DNA of 64,000 nt from Bact-08 sp964533215 (GCA_964533215.1 CAZHLJ010000007.1:62001-126000); one strand, 5' to 3'; shown: positions 52,655-61,954, counted from the first letter of the stretch. Notes: generated by a model not told the origin, from the letters alone. A program made the numbers and translations.

Positions 52655-54607
52655 TCAAAATTTCCACTGAAGCGATATCTGGAAATTTCTGCCGGGCATT
52701 GCATAAAACTTGACATTCTGGTAATGAACGTCAAAAATGTTTTTAAAAGCAATATTGGCAATTACATCCTCTCCAAAAAGCCGGAAATGGCATGTAGACC
52801 CGATATCGGTAAGAAGATATGACGGCAAAACATCATACAGATCAATCGTAGTGCGCTCACCGGTATAGTACAGGCCTGTGTAAAAAGAGAACCTCTTCTC
52901 ACTAGCTTTCAAGGTTGCTCTCCATGAATGTCTGGGCTGATAAGCAAGCTGTCTGCCGATAGCAGGATCCTCCGCCCAGGTCGCTTTCATCATACGCACA
53001 TTTGTATATGAGTAGCTGAGATTCAACGACAGGTTCCAGTCAGAGACACTTTTTGAAAGCTTTGCCCCCGCCTCAGCCCCGCGAGAAAGAACCTCCGGGA
53101 TATTACGTGGTCTCCAGACTACCCCTGCCGGCAGCCATCTTATCCAATCCCTTACAGAACTCCTGTAGAGAGTACCAAACAGATCTACACCCCATTGACC
53201 TGAGACTAGGCTATAGTCAGCACCGCACTCTGTTGTAAAGGATTTTTCGCTCTTAAGGTAAAGGTTCTCCCCTCCCCAGTAACGGTCATTCAGCGTCGGG
53301 ACCTTGCTGTTCCGAGAGACAGAGCCTCTAAGCGCAAACGTATGTCCGGTAGAGTTAAGCACAATATATCGTACATCAAGGGATGGCATCAGCGGAACCT
53401 CAGCATTGGTAACCTCCGAATACCTTATGCCCCCTGAGAGAGTCACCCTTGATAGAGGCATATAGCGGAACAACAGGTATAAATTTATCCTATCCTCCTT
53501 CGTTGAATCGGCGTATGAATACACATGAGGCTTTATATGCTCAGCCGAGACACCTCCCTTGACAGTAATCCGATTAAGTTTATACTCGCCTTCCACAGAA
53601 CCAAAATACCTGTCTGTTGCAATTACATCCTCATTATACTTTTGATAATCATACGCATATGAGAGTTTACCGCCATAAAGGAATCTCCCATTGGCGCCAT
53701 TATAGTTAACATTGACCTTAATATTCCTGTCATATATGGACTGATATTGGTACGGCTTGTCATTTAAAGAGACTGATGGTTGAATGTCTCTATCGAAAGT
53801 CAGGTAAAGAAAGGTGGCTGAGAGAACAGATGAATCCCGGAATCTTTTAAAGAATTCCTGTAACAGGCCGTTATTGTTATAAGCTGAGTTATTGAGAGAC
53901 TCCTTAGGTTTTCCTATCTTAGTATTATTAATAAACGAGTAGTCGTTCCTTGCCGAAGAGTTCAGAAAAGATGTCCTGCTCTCTACTGCTCTTCCGGAAT
54001 ATCTCAAAGTACCCCCCTCGAAAAAAGAGCCAAAACTACCTGCGGATAGAAGAAGATCTCCGTGAAAGCCCTTCTCCCATTTTGGTTTGGTGTTGAGCTG
54101 GATGCTACCTCCAATGGATCCGTTCCCGTAAAGTGCAGAATTTCCCCCAATGTGGATTTCCATTGCATCAAAGAAATATAATGGAATATGTGAAAAGTCC
54201 GTCTGACCCAAAGTCGGCACTGCCAGATTCTGACCATTCCAATCGACTGTGGTATGTGAAGAAGAGGTACCTCTCACCGAGATAAAAGCACTCATACCCT
54301 TGCCGTACTCTTTAAGATATACCGCATTCTCCTGCTGCAGGAACTCTGCAAGAGAGTTTGCCTTCATCTTGGCAAGAGACTCCTGGGATACCTGAATTAT
54401 GTTTGTTCCCGTAGAGAACTTTCTGTTAGAGGGTGCAATTTGCTTTGTTGTACCTTTTACAGTGACCGATTTAAGCCACCTAGCCACCCAAGGCGATGTA
54501 GTATCCTTCTGAATGGCTAAAGTATCATGCTGTTGCGCTTCGACTTTATTTAAAAAGCCGAAAATAAATAGTACAATGACAAATAAGTATGCAGAATTTC
54601 TTTGCAT
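52655..54607 (-). CDS. BtuB-like TonB-dependent cobalamin receptor
   Basis: A 650-residue outer-membrane receptor with signal peptide (cleavage near KVEAQ), a plug domain (residues about 45-170; ISVRGTSSSHTTVDWNGQNL, NSALYGNGSIGGSIQLNT) and a beta-barrel ending FQISLQWKF with the terminal aromatic. A cobalamin riboswitch covers its leader. BtuB-type proteins import vitamin B12 or related corrinoids with TonB energy. The surface lipoprotein gene 40 bp downstream is a probable partner. Confidence 0.9.
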   Translation of the reverse strand: MQRNSAYLFVIVLFIFGFLNKVEAQQHDTLAIQKDTTSPWVARWLKSVTVKGTTKQIAPSNRKFSTGTNIIQVSQESLAKMKANSLAEFLQQENAVYLKEYGKGMSAFISVRGTSSSHTTVDWNGQNLAVPTLGQTDFSHIPLYFFDAMEIHIGGNSALYGNGSIGGSIQLNTKPKWEKGFHGDLLLSAGSFGSFFEGGTLRYSGRAVESRTSFLNSSARNDYSFINNTKIGKPKESLNNSAYNNNGLLQEFFKRFRDSSVLSATFLYLTFDRDIQPSVSLNDKPYQYQSIYDRNIKVNVNYNGANGRFLYGGKLSYAYDYQKYNEDVIATDRYFGSVEGEYKLNRITVKGGVSAEHIKPHVYSYADSTKEDRINLYLLFRYMPLSRVTLSGGIRYSEVTNAEVPLMPSLDVRYIVLNSTGHTFALRGSVSRNSKVPTLNDRYWGGENLYLKSEKSFTTECGADYSLVSGQWGVDLFGTLYRSSVRDWIRWLPAGVVWRPRNIPEVLSRGAEAGAKLSKSVSDWNLSLNLSYSYTNVRMMKATWAEDPAIGRQLAYQPRHSWRATLKASEKRFSFYTGLYYTGERTTIDLYDVLPSYLLTDIGSTCHFRLFGEDVIANIAFKNIFDVHYQNVKFYAMPGRNFQISLQWKF

Positions 54608-54647
54608 CGCTCTTTTTCTCCCGAAAGTTCGATTAATATGTTTTGTT

Positions 54648-54795
54648 CAAAAGCAGGTTTTCTGACTCAGCTTTTATATCTCTCGCCTTCCCACCATATA
54701 TTGGCAGTGGCTTACGGAAGATAACCCTGTTGGGCAAGCATTACAGCAGCGGGTACTGTCCCCGGATTTCACGAGGTTCCCTATCTGATGAACGG
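54648..54795 (-). ncRNA. Cobalamin riboswitch
   Basis: Read on the minus strand the leader contains the conserved core: GGGAACCTCGTGAAATCC, CCCGCTGCTGTAA, the GCCACTG and GGGAAGGCG segments, and a B12-box variant GAGTCAGAAAACCTGC near the 3' end. It lies 41 bases upstream of the receptor start and probably represses the operon when cobalamin is present. Confidence 0.95.
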
Positions 54796-54834
54796 CGCAA
54801 ATTTATGTTATTTATTCCAGAATCAAAAATTTAT

Positions 54835-54842
54835 TAACTTTG
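54835..54842 (+). promoter_or_regulatory. Bacteroidetes -7 promoter box for the M16 peptidase
   Basis: TAACTTTG, 30 bases before the start at 54873. It overlaps the upstream in-frame ATG at 54840, which argues against that start. Confidence 0.6.
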
Positions 54843-54872
54843 CTTATATACACATCTCAAAATCTTCAAATT

Positions 54873-57683
54873 ATGTCGAAATTTTTCAAATGCTACGTTT
54901 TTGCAGCCGCTACTATGCTGACCTTATCCTGCGCCACGCAAGGACCAAAGGTTGAGCTGAATTATGTACAGTACACTCTGGACAATGGCTTAAAGGTTGT
55001 CCTTCACGAAGATCACTCAGATCCATTGGTTGCTCTTGCAATTCAGTATCACGTCGGATCGGGCAGGGAGAAACCAGGCAAGACCGGTTTTGCCCATTTC
55101 TTTGAACATATGCTGTTCCAACGTTCTGAGAATCTTCCGAGAAATGCCTTTTTCCAGAACATCTCCAAGATGGGTGGTAATTTTAACGGATCTACAAACA
55201 CAGATGGTACAAATTATTATGAAATGGTTCCAAGAGATGCACTTGAAAAAGTCCTCTGGATGGAATCGGACCGCATGGGTTTCTTCATCAATACAGTCAC
55301 CCAAGGGGGACTAGAGAGGGAAATAGACGTAGTTTCCAACGAAAAACGTCAGAACTACGACAGCCAGCCATATGGATTTTCGAGCATAATTACAGCCGGC
55401 GAGATGTTTCCGGCAGGTCATCCTTACAGCTGGACTACAATTGGAGAGATTGCTGATCTGAAAAGCGCCACAATTGATGATGTCAAGGAATTTTACAGTA
55501 AATACTACGTGCCAAACAACGCGACCTTGGTCCTGACTGGAGACTTTGATATAAAACAGGCAAAGGAGCTTATCCAGAAATATTTTGGAGAAATCAAGAG
55601 AGGTGCTGATGTTGAGAAGCCGGCTGTTCAGCCTGTTGAGCTCAAAGAGACAAAGAAACTAGTATGGGAAGACTCCTATGCCCGCTTGCCTCAGATAACT
55701 CTCTCTTACCCAACAGTAGAGTCTTACAATAAGGATTCATACGCACTCAGATACTTTACTTCACTTTTTGCAACAGGCAAGAAGGCACCTCTATACAAAG
55801 TCATCGTAGAGGAGAAGAAGCTTGCTCCTTCTGTAGGTGCCTACAATGGATCACGCGAAGTGGCCGGCTTTGCTCAGGTAGAGGTAAGGGCATTTGAGGG
55901 GACAAACCTTAATGATGTATACTCAGCAATCGAAGAGGCTTTCGCTCGTTTCGAGAAAGAGGGTGTAAACGAACAGGAGCTGGAAAAACTAAAGGTAATG
56001 CAGGAGGTGTACCTCTACAGCAGGTTGGGAGGAGTCTTGGGCAAAGCTCAGATGATGGCCCGTGACAACGAGTTTGCCGGGAAGCCGGATGCTGCTTTTG
56101 ATGACCTGAAAAAATACCAGGCTGTCACAAAAGAGGATATCATGGCAGTCTATGAGAAATATTTCAAAGGCAAACCTTTCATGGCACTCAGCATAGTACC
56201 TAAAGGAAAGGCAGATCTGGCCCTTAAAGAATCTGTTCCAGCCAAGGTCAATCAGGAAAAGGTTGAGGACCAGCAGATGAAATCCAAAGGAGGCAAGATT
56301 GTGGACGACGACTACACTCGCACCACTTCTTCGTTTGACCGTTCAGTCGAACCTGCATATCTTTCAAATTCTCCTTCCATCACAGTACCTCCTGTCTGGA
56401 CAAGCAAGCTTGCCAATGGGATGAAACTTTACGGCATCACTCAGAATGAGCTTCCTATGATTCAGGTCAACATCTCTCTTAAGGGGGGAATGTTGCTTGA
56501 CCCTGCAAACAAAGCCGGTCTTTCATACCTTAATGCCGCATTGATGAACGAAGGTACTGCACTCAAGACCCCGGAGGAGCTTGAAAGCGCTATGGGGCTT
56601 CTTGGCTCAAATATCAGCATATCTTCAGACATTGAGGGTATGAATATTTCTATCTGGTGTCTGGCAAAGAATTTCAGCAAGGTAATGGCTTTGGCTGAGG
56701 AGATGATTCTCCAGCCAAGATTCGATGAGAAGGAGCTTGCAAGAATCAAGAGCGAGATCAAGTCTCAAATCCGCCAGAATTCGGTCGACCCTTCCGAGAT
56801 AGCCTCGACTGTTTCTGACAGGCTGCTTTTCGGAGAGGAGTCAAAACTTGCACAAAGACCATACGGCAACGATGCCAGCCTGGATTCCATTACAATGGAT
56901 GATATAAAAGGTTTCTACAGCTCATTCGTATCTCCTTCCATAGCAAACTTCAACGTTGCCGGGGCAATCGACCAGGCTTCTTGTGAAAAAGCCATAGCAT
57001 CGCTTGTAGAAAAATGGAAAGCAAAGGATGTCTCTGTACCTGAGCCTGCGGCCGGAGTTCCTGCCAAGAGAGGACAGATCTATTTTGTAGACTATCCGGG
57101 AGCTCCTCAGTCGATGATAGTTGTGAGCAAGAACAGTATTCCTTACAACAGTCCTGATTACTATCCGTGCGTTATTGTAAATTACAATCTTGGTGCAGGT
57201 TCACAGGGGATGCTGTTTGATATCCTTCGTCTGCAAAGAGGGTTCACTTATGGTGCATATTCGTCTTTTACTGCGATGGAATACTACAACATGTTTTCTG
57301 CTTCTTCCAGCGTTCAGGCCAGCGCGACAAAAGAGTCGCTCCAGATTTTCAAGGATCTGATAAGCAATTATGGCAATGAGTTTAATGATGAGGTGCTTGC
57401 TAAGACCAAGAATTCGATGTTACGGTCAAAAGCTGCTGCTTTTGAGACTCTCGATGCTCTTGTCGGGATGCTGACCAAGATATCTACATACAATCTTCCT
57501 TTTGACTATGTGAAGCAACAGGAGGCCGAAATCAACAATATGACAGTTGCTCGTGCAAAAGAGGTCATTGCTAAGAATTTGATTCCTGCCGATCTAATAT
57601 ACGTAGTTGTAGGAGATGCAAAAACTCAGCTCAAACCACTGGAAGCTTTGGGACTAGGTAAACCGATTCTGGTCAACAGATAA
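54873..57683 (+). CDS. M16 family (pitrilysin-type) zinc peptidase lipoprotein
   Basis: A 936-residue lipoprotein (lipobox LTLSC) with two M16 modules. The N-terminal module carries the inverted zinc motif FAHFFEHMLFQ (HxxEH), a downstream Glu in EIDVVSNEKRQN and the conserved GHPYSWTTIGEIADL. The C-terminal module (from about residue 510) lacks the zinc motif and pairs with the first to form the clamshell. It probably degrades peptides in the periplasm or at the outer membrane. Start MSKFFKCY at 54873 is chosen by signal peptide and promoter position. The 3' end abuts composite element 2. Confidence 0.93.
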   Translation: MSKFFKCYVFAAATMLTLSCATQGPKVELNYVQYTLDNGLKVVLHEDHSDPLVALAIQYHVGSGREKPGKTGFAHFFEHMLFQRSENLPRNAFFQNISKMGGNFNGSTNTDGTNYYEMVPRDALEKVLWMESDRMGFFINTVTQGGLEREIDVVSNEKRQNYDSQPYGFSSIITAGEMFPAGHPYSWTTIGEIADLKSATIDDVKEFYSKYYVPNNATLVLTGDFDIKQAKELIQKYFGEIKRGADVEKPAVQPVELKETKKLVWEDSYARLPQITLSYPTVESYNKDSYALRYFTSLFATGKKAPLYKVIVEEKKLAPSVGAYNGSREVAGFAQVEVRAFEGTNLNDVYSAIEEAFARFEKEGVNEQELEKLKVMQEVYLYSRLGGVLGKAQMMARDNEFAGKPDAAFDDLKKYQAVTKEDIMAVYEKYFKGKPFMALSIVPKGKADLALKESVPAKVNQEKVEDQQMKSKGGKIVDDDYTRTTSSFDRSVEPAYLSNSPSITVPPVWTSKLANGMKLYGITQNELPMIQVNISLKGGMLLDPANKAGLSYLNAALMNEGTALKTPEELESAMGLLGSNISISSDIEGMNISIWCLAKNFSKVMALAEEMILQPRFDEKELARIKSEIKSQIRQNSVDPSEIASTVSDRLLFGEESKLAQRPYGNDASLDSITMDDIKGFYSSFVSPSIANFNVAGAIDQASCEKAIASLVEKWKAKDVSVPEPAAGVPAKRGQIYFVDYPGAPQSMIVVSKNSIPYNSPDYYPCVIVNYNLGAGSQGMLFDILRLQRGFTYGAYSSFTAMEYYNMFSASSSVQASATKESLQIFKDLISNYGNEFNDEVLAKTKNSMLRSKAAAFETLDALVGMLTKISTYNLPFDYVKQQEAEINNMTVARAKEVIAKNLIPADLIYVVVGDAKTQLKPLEALGLGKPILVNR

Positions 57684-57687
57684 AATC

Positions 57688-57788
57688 GGAGTGGCACTCC
57701 AAATGTTAATTATTTAATCATCAAGCACTTATGGATATGACCCATAAGTGCTTGATTTGTTGTGTTTTAACATTTGGAGTGCCACTTT
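57688..57788. repeat. Composite palindromic element, copy 2
   Basis: An about 100-bp element. Inverted repeats AGTGGCACTCCAAATGTTAA (57690-57709) and its reverse complement (57767-57786) flank a perfect 15-bp hairpin (57720-57734 and 57742-57756, ATCAAGCACTTATGG on the left) with a 7-base loop. The left end carries GGAGTGGCACTCC as in copy 1; the outermost 3-4 bases of the right end have diverged. The hairpin sequence is unrelated to that of copy 1. It follows the M16 stop by 4 bases. Confidence 0.8.
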
Positions 57789-57811
57789 AAATTACAACAC
57801 GTTCATATACA

Positions 57812-57842
57812 CTTGCCCAATAAAAATTTTTATTTACCTTTG
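57812..57842 (+). promoter_or_regulatory. Bacteroidetes promoter of tRNA-Leu
   Basis: CTTG at 57812-57815 and TACCTTTG at 57835-57842, spaced 19 bases apart, 22 bases before the tRNA. Confidence 0.75.
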
Positions 57843-57864
57843 TCGACCAGCATCACCAAAAATT

Positions 57865-57948
57865 GCCCGGATGGCGGAATTGGTAGACGCGCTGGTCTCA
57901 AACACCAGTGGCTGCAAGGCTGTGCCGGTTCGATCCCGGCTCCGGGTA
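57865..57948 (+). tRNA. tRNA-Leu (anticodon CAA)
   Basis: An 84-base class II tRNA with a long variable arm (GGCTGCAAGGCTG region). Acceptor GCCCGGA/TCCGGGT, anticodon stem CTGGT/ACCAG with CAA in the loop, T-arm GCCGGTTCGATCCCGGC. Discriminator A; CCA not encoded. Confidence 0.97.
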
Positions 57949-57953
57949 CAAAA

Positions 57954-57994
57954 AAAGAGGCTTACAAAATTTAAATTTTGTTGGCCTCTTTTTC
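57954..57994 (+). terminator. Terminator after tRNA-Leu
   Basis: AAAGAGGC and GCCTCTTT form the stem; the middle is the AT-rich palindrome ACAAAATTTAAATTTTGT. The 3' side ends in a T-tract. From here to the GH35 gene end at 58059 nothing else is seen. Confidence 0.85.
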
Positions 57995-58058
57995 TGTTAA
58001 TTATTGTCTGTATTTATCTGATAAAGTTGAAAAGACTATTCAAAAATCTGTGTGATAA

Positions 58059-59900
58059 TCAGTCCAGGACAGGGGTATCGGTAAACTTAATGCAATTCTG
58101 TGGTTTGTCGTTAAGTTGCTCGAATATGACGATCCGGTTTTTGCCTTTCTTAAGCCAGCAACCCGGCACATAAAGCGTCTGTTGAGGCCCGATACTCCAG
58201 TAACGTCCTAGGTTATGCCCGTTTATAAAGACAATTCCCTTTCCCCATCCAGACATATCAAGAAACGTATCTGCAACATGATCCAGGTTGAATATTGATT
58301 CATACAAAATGGGGCGGCCAATAGTTACTTTGCAGTCTTTGACCACAGGAACTTCATCCATCGGCATCTTGTACATCTCCCAGTTACCGGACAGTTCCAA
58401 ATCATTAAGCATTACCGGAGAGATGATACCCTTAGTGTTCTGAACGATGTCAGCTCCATAGTTAATACGTCCCATGTTTTCCACCAATAACTCCAGAATA
58501 CCGTTTTCAGGAATGGCCACGTCTATCTCATACTTATTGAGACACCTGTTAAGAACGCCTACCTTTATGCCGTTAATATAAACCACAGCATAGTCACGCA
58601 ACCCTTTTACCTTCAAGGTTCCAGACACATTCTCTTTGAAGGACTTCCGGTACAGCACGTAGCCATGCCCCTGCTCCAACTGTTCGAAAGTCATAGGCTG
58701 GCCATTCAATATTGGCTTCCGATTTTTTATCCATTTCAACACATCCATGCCTGAATTTATTGGCAAGTCATTGTATTTTATCACAGGTATTCTTTCTGGT
58801 ATAGCAGGCAGACTCTGCTGAGAATACTTCTGCATAACCTTCCTTATTGTATCGAATTTGGATGTCGTCCAACCTGCCTCGGTAATGGGAGCGTCATAAT
58901 CGTAACTGGTGATATCAGGCTGAAGATCTATCTCCTTAGTATAATTGGCACCGGAGGTAAAGCCGAAATTAGTACCTCCATGAACCATGTAGAAGTTGAA
59001 GTTGACGCCAGCCTTAAGGAAGGACTCAGTCTGTTTTGCAATATCCCCGCCATTTACCCGAATAAACGGCTCCCCCCAATGATCGAGCCATCCGGGATAG
59101 AATTCAGCAACCATATAGGGACCCTTGTTCCCGTTATATCGGTTGACAACACTTTTGAGGGTCTCTATGTTATTTTCACCATTAGCTGTTGGGAGTACGC
59201 CGGGAATTGAGCCCTCATTGAAAAGCCAGCTTCCATCTGAGGTAAAAAAGGGTTCAGGGAAGCCTACCTCCTTGAGGAGGTTATAAATAGCCATCTTGTA
59301 CGCCTTGTGTTCCTCTTCAGGTATATCCTTCTGCTGGGCCACATAAGAGCCAAACTCGTTCTCTGCCTGGATCATAATGATAGGACCGCCCTGATTGGCG
59401 AACAGGCCGTCGACCTCAGCATAAAGATGCTCAAGATAGGTTCTGCACGAATCCAGAAAAGGTTTGTTGTTAGTACGTACGGCCAGATCAGGATTGTTTT
59501 GCAGCCACCACGGGTATCCTCCAAATTCCCATTCTGCGCACACATATGGCCCGGGCCGCAGAATTACGTAGAGTCCCTCCTCTGAAGCAGTCCGTATATA
59601 TTGAGCAAGATCTTTGTTACCAGTTTCGAAATCCCAGACACCAGGGGCAGTTTCGTGATAGTTCCAAAAGACGTATGTAGTCACTGCATTAAGTCCAAGA
59701 GCCCTCATCATCCGGAAGCGGTGTCGCCAGTAATCTTTCGGAACACGGCTGTAGTGAATCTCTCCGGAATGAATCTTAACAGGTACTCCATTTTGCACGA
59801 ATTCACCATTAGAAATGGAAAATGCGTTGTTCTGAGCTGATGCTTCGTAAGGAAAAATAAGCATTGCAGATAGAAGAGCAGATAGTAGATAATTTTTCAT
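58059..59900 (-). CDS. GH35 beta-galactosidase
   Basis: A 613-residue glycoside hydrolase family 35 enzyme with a signal peptide (cleavage near EASAQ). The TIM-barrel N-terminal half carries HSGEIHYSRVP, VILRPGPYVCAEWEFGGYPWWL, the acid/base Glu in IIMIQAENEFGSY and the nucleophile Glu in MVAEFYPGW; beta-sandwich domains follow. It removes terminal beta-galactose from glycans, probably in the periplasm. It stands alone, not in a SusC/SusD locus. Confidence 0.95.
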   Translation of the reverse strand: MKNYLLSALLSAMLIFPYEASAQNNAFSISNGEFVQNGVPVKIHSGEIHYSRVPKDYWRHRFRMMRALGLNAVTTYVFWNYHETAPGVWDFETGNKDLAQYIRTASEEGLYVILRPGPYVCAEWEFGGYPWWLQNNPDLAVRTNNKPFLDSCRTYLEHLYAEVDGLFANQGGPIIMIQAENEFGSYVAQQKDIPEEEHKAYKMAIYNLLKEVGFPEPFFTSDGSWLFNEGSIPGVLPTANGENNIETLKSVVNRYNGNKGPYMVAEFYPGWLDHWGEPFIRVNGGDIAKQTESFLKAGVNFNFYMVHGGTNFGFTSGANYTKEIDLQPDITSYDYDAPITEAGWTTSKFDTIRKVMQKYSQQSLPAIPERIPVIKYNDLPINSGMDVLKWIKNRKPILNGQPMTFEQLEQGHGYVLYRKSFKENVSGTLKVKGLRDYAVVYINGIKVGVLNRCLNKYEIDVAIPENGILELLVENMGRINYGADIVQNTKGIISPVMLNDLELSGNWEMYKMPMDEVPVVKDCKVTIGRPILYESIFNLDHVADTFLDMSGWGKGIVFINGHNLGRYWSIGPQQTLYVPGCWLKKGKNRIVIFEQLNDKPQNCIKFTDTPVLD

Positions 59901-59941
59901 TATAGTTTATGTTTTTGACATCTTTTTTGTAAATTCATAAT

Positions 59942-60235
59942 ATGAAAACTCAAACTTTAACAGTAGACCTGCATATAGAGAAGATTGCCAAAGCATATCG
60001 CAGCTTTGCTCCTGCAGACTCTCTGACTTATCAGATGGAGGTGTTTGAACGCACATTGCAGGCAAACAGATTCAGGAAGGGGTGCAGAATTGATTTTGTA
60101 CATGGCAGCGGAACAGGAACGTTGAGGTCAGAACTCATAAAAATCCTGAATCAGAAGTTTCCCGAATTCACATATGAGGACGCACCTTTTGCCACTTATG
60201 GCTTTCAGGGGGCTATAAGGGTAACCGTCAAATAA
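59942..60235 (+). CDS. Smr-domain protein (small)
   Basis: A 97-residue protein that is essentially one Smr domain: VDLHIEKIA, a helical segment, then RIDFVHGSGTGTLRSELIKIL and a final GAIRVTV. Smr domains occur at the C-terminus of MutS2 and as free nucleases on stalled ribosomes; the GSGTGTLR loop resembles the HGxGxGxLR motif. The bases around residues 15-31 recur in a decayed copy at 63938-63990. The 3' end is next to the FISUMP-array hairpin. Confidence 0.75.
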   Translation: MKTQTLTVDLHIEKIAKAYRSFAPADSLTYQMEVFERTLQANRFRKGCRIDFVHGSGTGTLRSELIKILNQKFPEFTYEDAPFATYGFQGAIRVTVK

Positions 60236-60247
60236 ATGAAAAACAAT

Positions 60248-60301
60248 GATTCATATGGGGACGTATCTTGTGTTCACTCAAGATGCGTCCCCATGTGAAT
60301 C
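60248..60301. terminator. Hairpin between the Smr gene and FISUMP gene 1
   Basis: Two 23-base arms (60248-60270 and 60279-60301), GATTCATATGGGGACG on the left, differ only by two wobble positions, with an 8-base loop TGTTCACT. Placed between two convergent 3' ends it probably terminates both. A closely similar hairpin lies downstream of the second FISUMP gene. Confidence 0.8.
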
Positions 60302-60304
60302 GTA

Positions 60305-61912
60305 TTAATCCTTGAGGCACCTGACAGAACGACCAAAGGTCCGTGAGCCTGATCCTATTTCAATTAAGTTGGTATATATGGTCATTCTCCAGGAAATGGC
60401 ATCGCTCCCAGTAGAAGAAGAACTCCACCAATAACCTTCACTATTAAAAGATTCAAAACCCCATCCATCAGATTTACGGTAGCCGCCCGGAAGGGCTGTG
60501 AATCCGCTGCTGTTGGTTGACCCAGTTTCAGATGCCCAGTGAGTTGTACCTGATTCTCTTAGATATATAGCCCCATATATATATACCACTATATCTCCAT
60601 ACTCATCTACTTCCTTCTTGTATCCTACATAATCCGTTAATGTAGTCCACTCAGCATCTGAGGGCACGTGCCAGCCTACAGGGCAGATGTTTTTACCTCC
60701 GTTGCTGGCAACTTTCGTGGCTGCATTATTATCTACTGTATACCAGTTGTATAGCTTGCCATAGGTATCTGAATTTGATGATGTGTTATTGTAGTCACAC
60801 CACGCACCGGTGGTTGTGCTACCCCAACTGCTGTTGTCTGTCAAATTTGGTATTGGAGTTCCATCATTATACTTTGTGGCTTTCAGGTTCTCTGCCATCC
60901 ATACTTGGGTACCAATTCTTACCGTTTTGTAAACATTTCCGTCAACATCAGAAATTGTAGTAGCAGCAGCATCTTCAGCGTTAACAGCAACCGCATATTT
61001 TATACCTCGTTTAAACCCTCCGGCAGGTACTGCTTTTTCCAGATATCTCCACTCCCCGTTAACTTGTAATCCTATAACGCAATTGCCAACCGGTGCTGAA
61101 GGGTTGATAACCATATATACCTTATTGTCAGTATTTGTTCCTGTAAGTGCAGCAGGTGTTGTAAGTATGGTTGTAACCATCTTTGATGTTTCGGTCTGGC
61201 CGGCAAAGTTGTATGAGGTTCCATCGGCCGGTGTTGACTGGGTTATATCTATTGTACCTCCTCTAAAGGAAAGAGGGTTGCTGCTCTGCAGACTTACTGC
61301 CTTAAGATCGCCTGCGCCTTTAATTTGAAACTCAAGAACTGTGAACAGATGATTAAATCTCAGATTTACTCCGCTGGTTGCATTTGTATTGCCCGGAGAG
61401 GTTACTGTCAAAGGTGTTGCTACCATAAAATCAAGGGCTCCTATATGTTCACTGTTATTTGCTGCTGATTGAGTCTGATCAGGACGAAGTGATACCGGAA
61501 CAGCTATTGCTGCGGAAGAACCTGATGAATAAGGATAGTAAGCATAAAATGTGTGCGAAGTACTGGCAGCACCCCAGCACATTGTGCCGGTAAAGCTTGA
61601 ACTAGCTCCACTGCTTGCAGCTGTAAATCCGGTATTTACAATTGCAGATCCCCCACCGCCTGTAGTAGTGCGTGCCTCTGAAGAGTAAATCCCCACTTTA
61701 TCTGTTCCCGCAATCCACGATGTAGAAAGGCCGTTGAGTGTCGTTTTTGTAGTTGAGTTTGAGTCTTCTCCGGATACTTTTATTAATTGTGTAATAACCT
61801 CTTTGCCGGGATTATCTGTAACTGAATTTTTATTACACGAGAGAGGCAGTAAAAAAAGTGCCGATATAAGAATAAGACCTGGTCTAATTGAATAATTAAT
61901 CATTTTTCCCAT
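60305..61912 (-). CDS. Fimbrillin-like/FISUMP surface lipoprotein 1
   Basis: A 535-residue lipoprotein (lipobox LLPLSC) in two parts. The N-terminal 300 residues resemble Mfa/fimbrillin-like proteins (TKTTLNGLSTSWIAGTDKVGIYSSEART). The C-terminal about 210 residues are the Fibrobacter succinogenes major paralogous domain: DGNVYKTVRIGTQVWMAENL, GAWCDYNN, YGKLYNWYTV, CPVGWHVPSDAEW, ending RSVRCLKD. Function is unknown; a cell-surface or adhesion role is likely. Start MGKMINYSIRPGL at 61912 is chosen over the longer 62014 frame because the promoter box lies between. It is a close paralogue of the next gene. Confidence 0.85.
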   Translation of the reverse strand: MGKMINYSIRPGLILISALFLLPLSCNKNSVTDNPGKEVITQLIKVSGEDSNSTTKTTLNGLSTSWIAGTDKVGIYSSEARTTTGGGGSAIVNTGFTAASSGASSSFTGTMCWGAASTSHTFYAYYPYSSGSSAAIAVPVSLRPDQTQSAANNSEHIGALDFMVATPLTVTSPGNTNATSGVNLRFNHLFTVLEFQIKGAGDLKAVSLQSSNPLSFRGGTIDITQSTPADGTSYNFAGQTETSKMVTTILTTPAALTGTNTDNKVYMVINPSAPVGNCVIGLQVNGEWRYLEKAVPAGGFKRGIKYAVAVNAEDAAATTISDVDGNVYKTVRIGTQVWMAENLKATKYNDGTPIPNLTDNSSWGSTTTGAWCDYNNTSSNSDTYGKLYNWYTVDNNAATKVASNGGKNICPVGWHVPSDAEWTTLTDYVGYKKEVDEYGDIVVYIYGAIYLRESGTTHWASETGSTNSSGFTALPGGYRKSDGWGFESFNSEGYWWSSSSTGSDAISWRMTIYTNLIEIGSGSRTFGRSVRCLKD

Positions 61913-61930
61913 ATTTATAATAAATATATT

Positions 61931-61938
61931 CAAATATA
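61931..61938 (-). promoter_or_regulatory. Bacteroidetes -7 promoter box for FISUMP gene 1
   Basis: TATATTTG on the minus strand, 18 bases before the start. About 20 bases further up is CTTG as a -33 element, inside the conserved repeat. Confidence 0.6.
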
Positions 61939-61954
61939 TAATTAAATAAGAAAA

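Noticed and set aside
54643..54837. Open frame across the cobalamin riboswitch on the plus strand
   Set aside because: The sequence is explained by the conserved riboswitch on the other strand.
51414..57788. The two palindromic elements as parts of a CRISPR array
   Set aside because: Only two copies, 6 kb apart, with internal hairpins and no cas genes or regular spacers.
57865..57948. tRNA-Leu as an integration site for a mobile island
   Set aside because: No integrase, no direct repeat of the tRNA 3' end nearby, and ordinary genes on both sides.
57748..58173. Frames overlapping tRNA-Leu, and similarly 41800-42066 over tRNA-Glu
   Set aside because: They translate tRNA sequence and lie over known RNA and ribosomal-protein genes.
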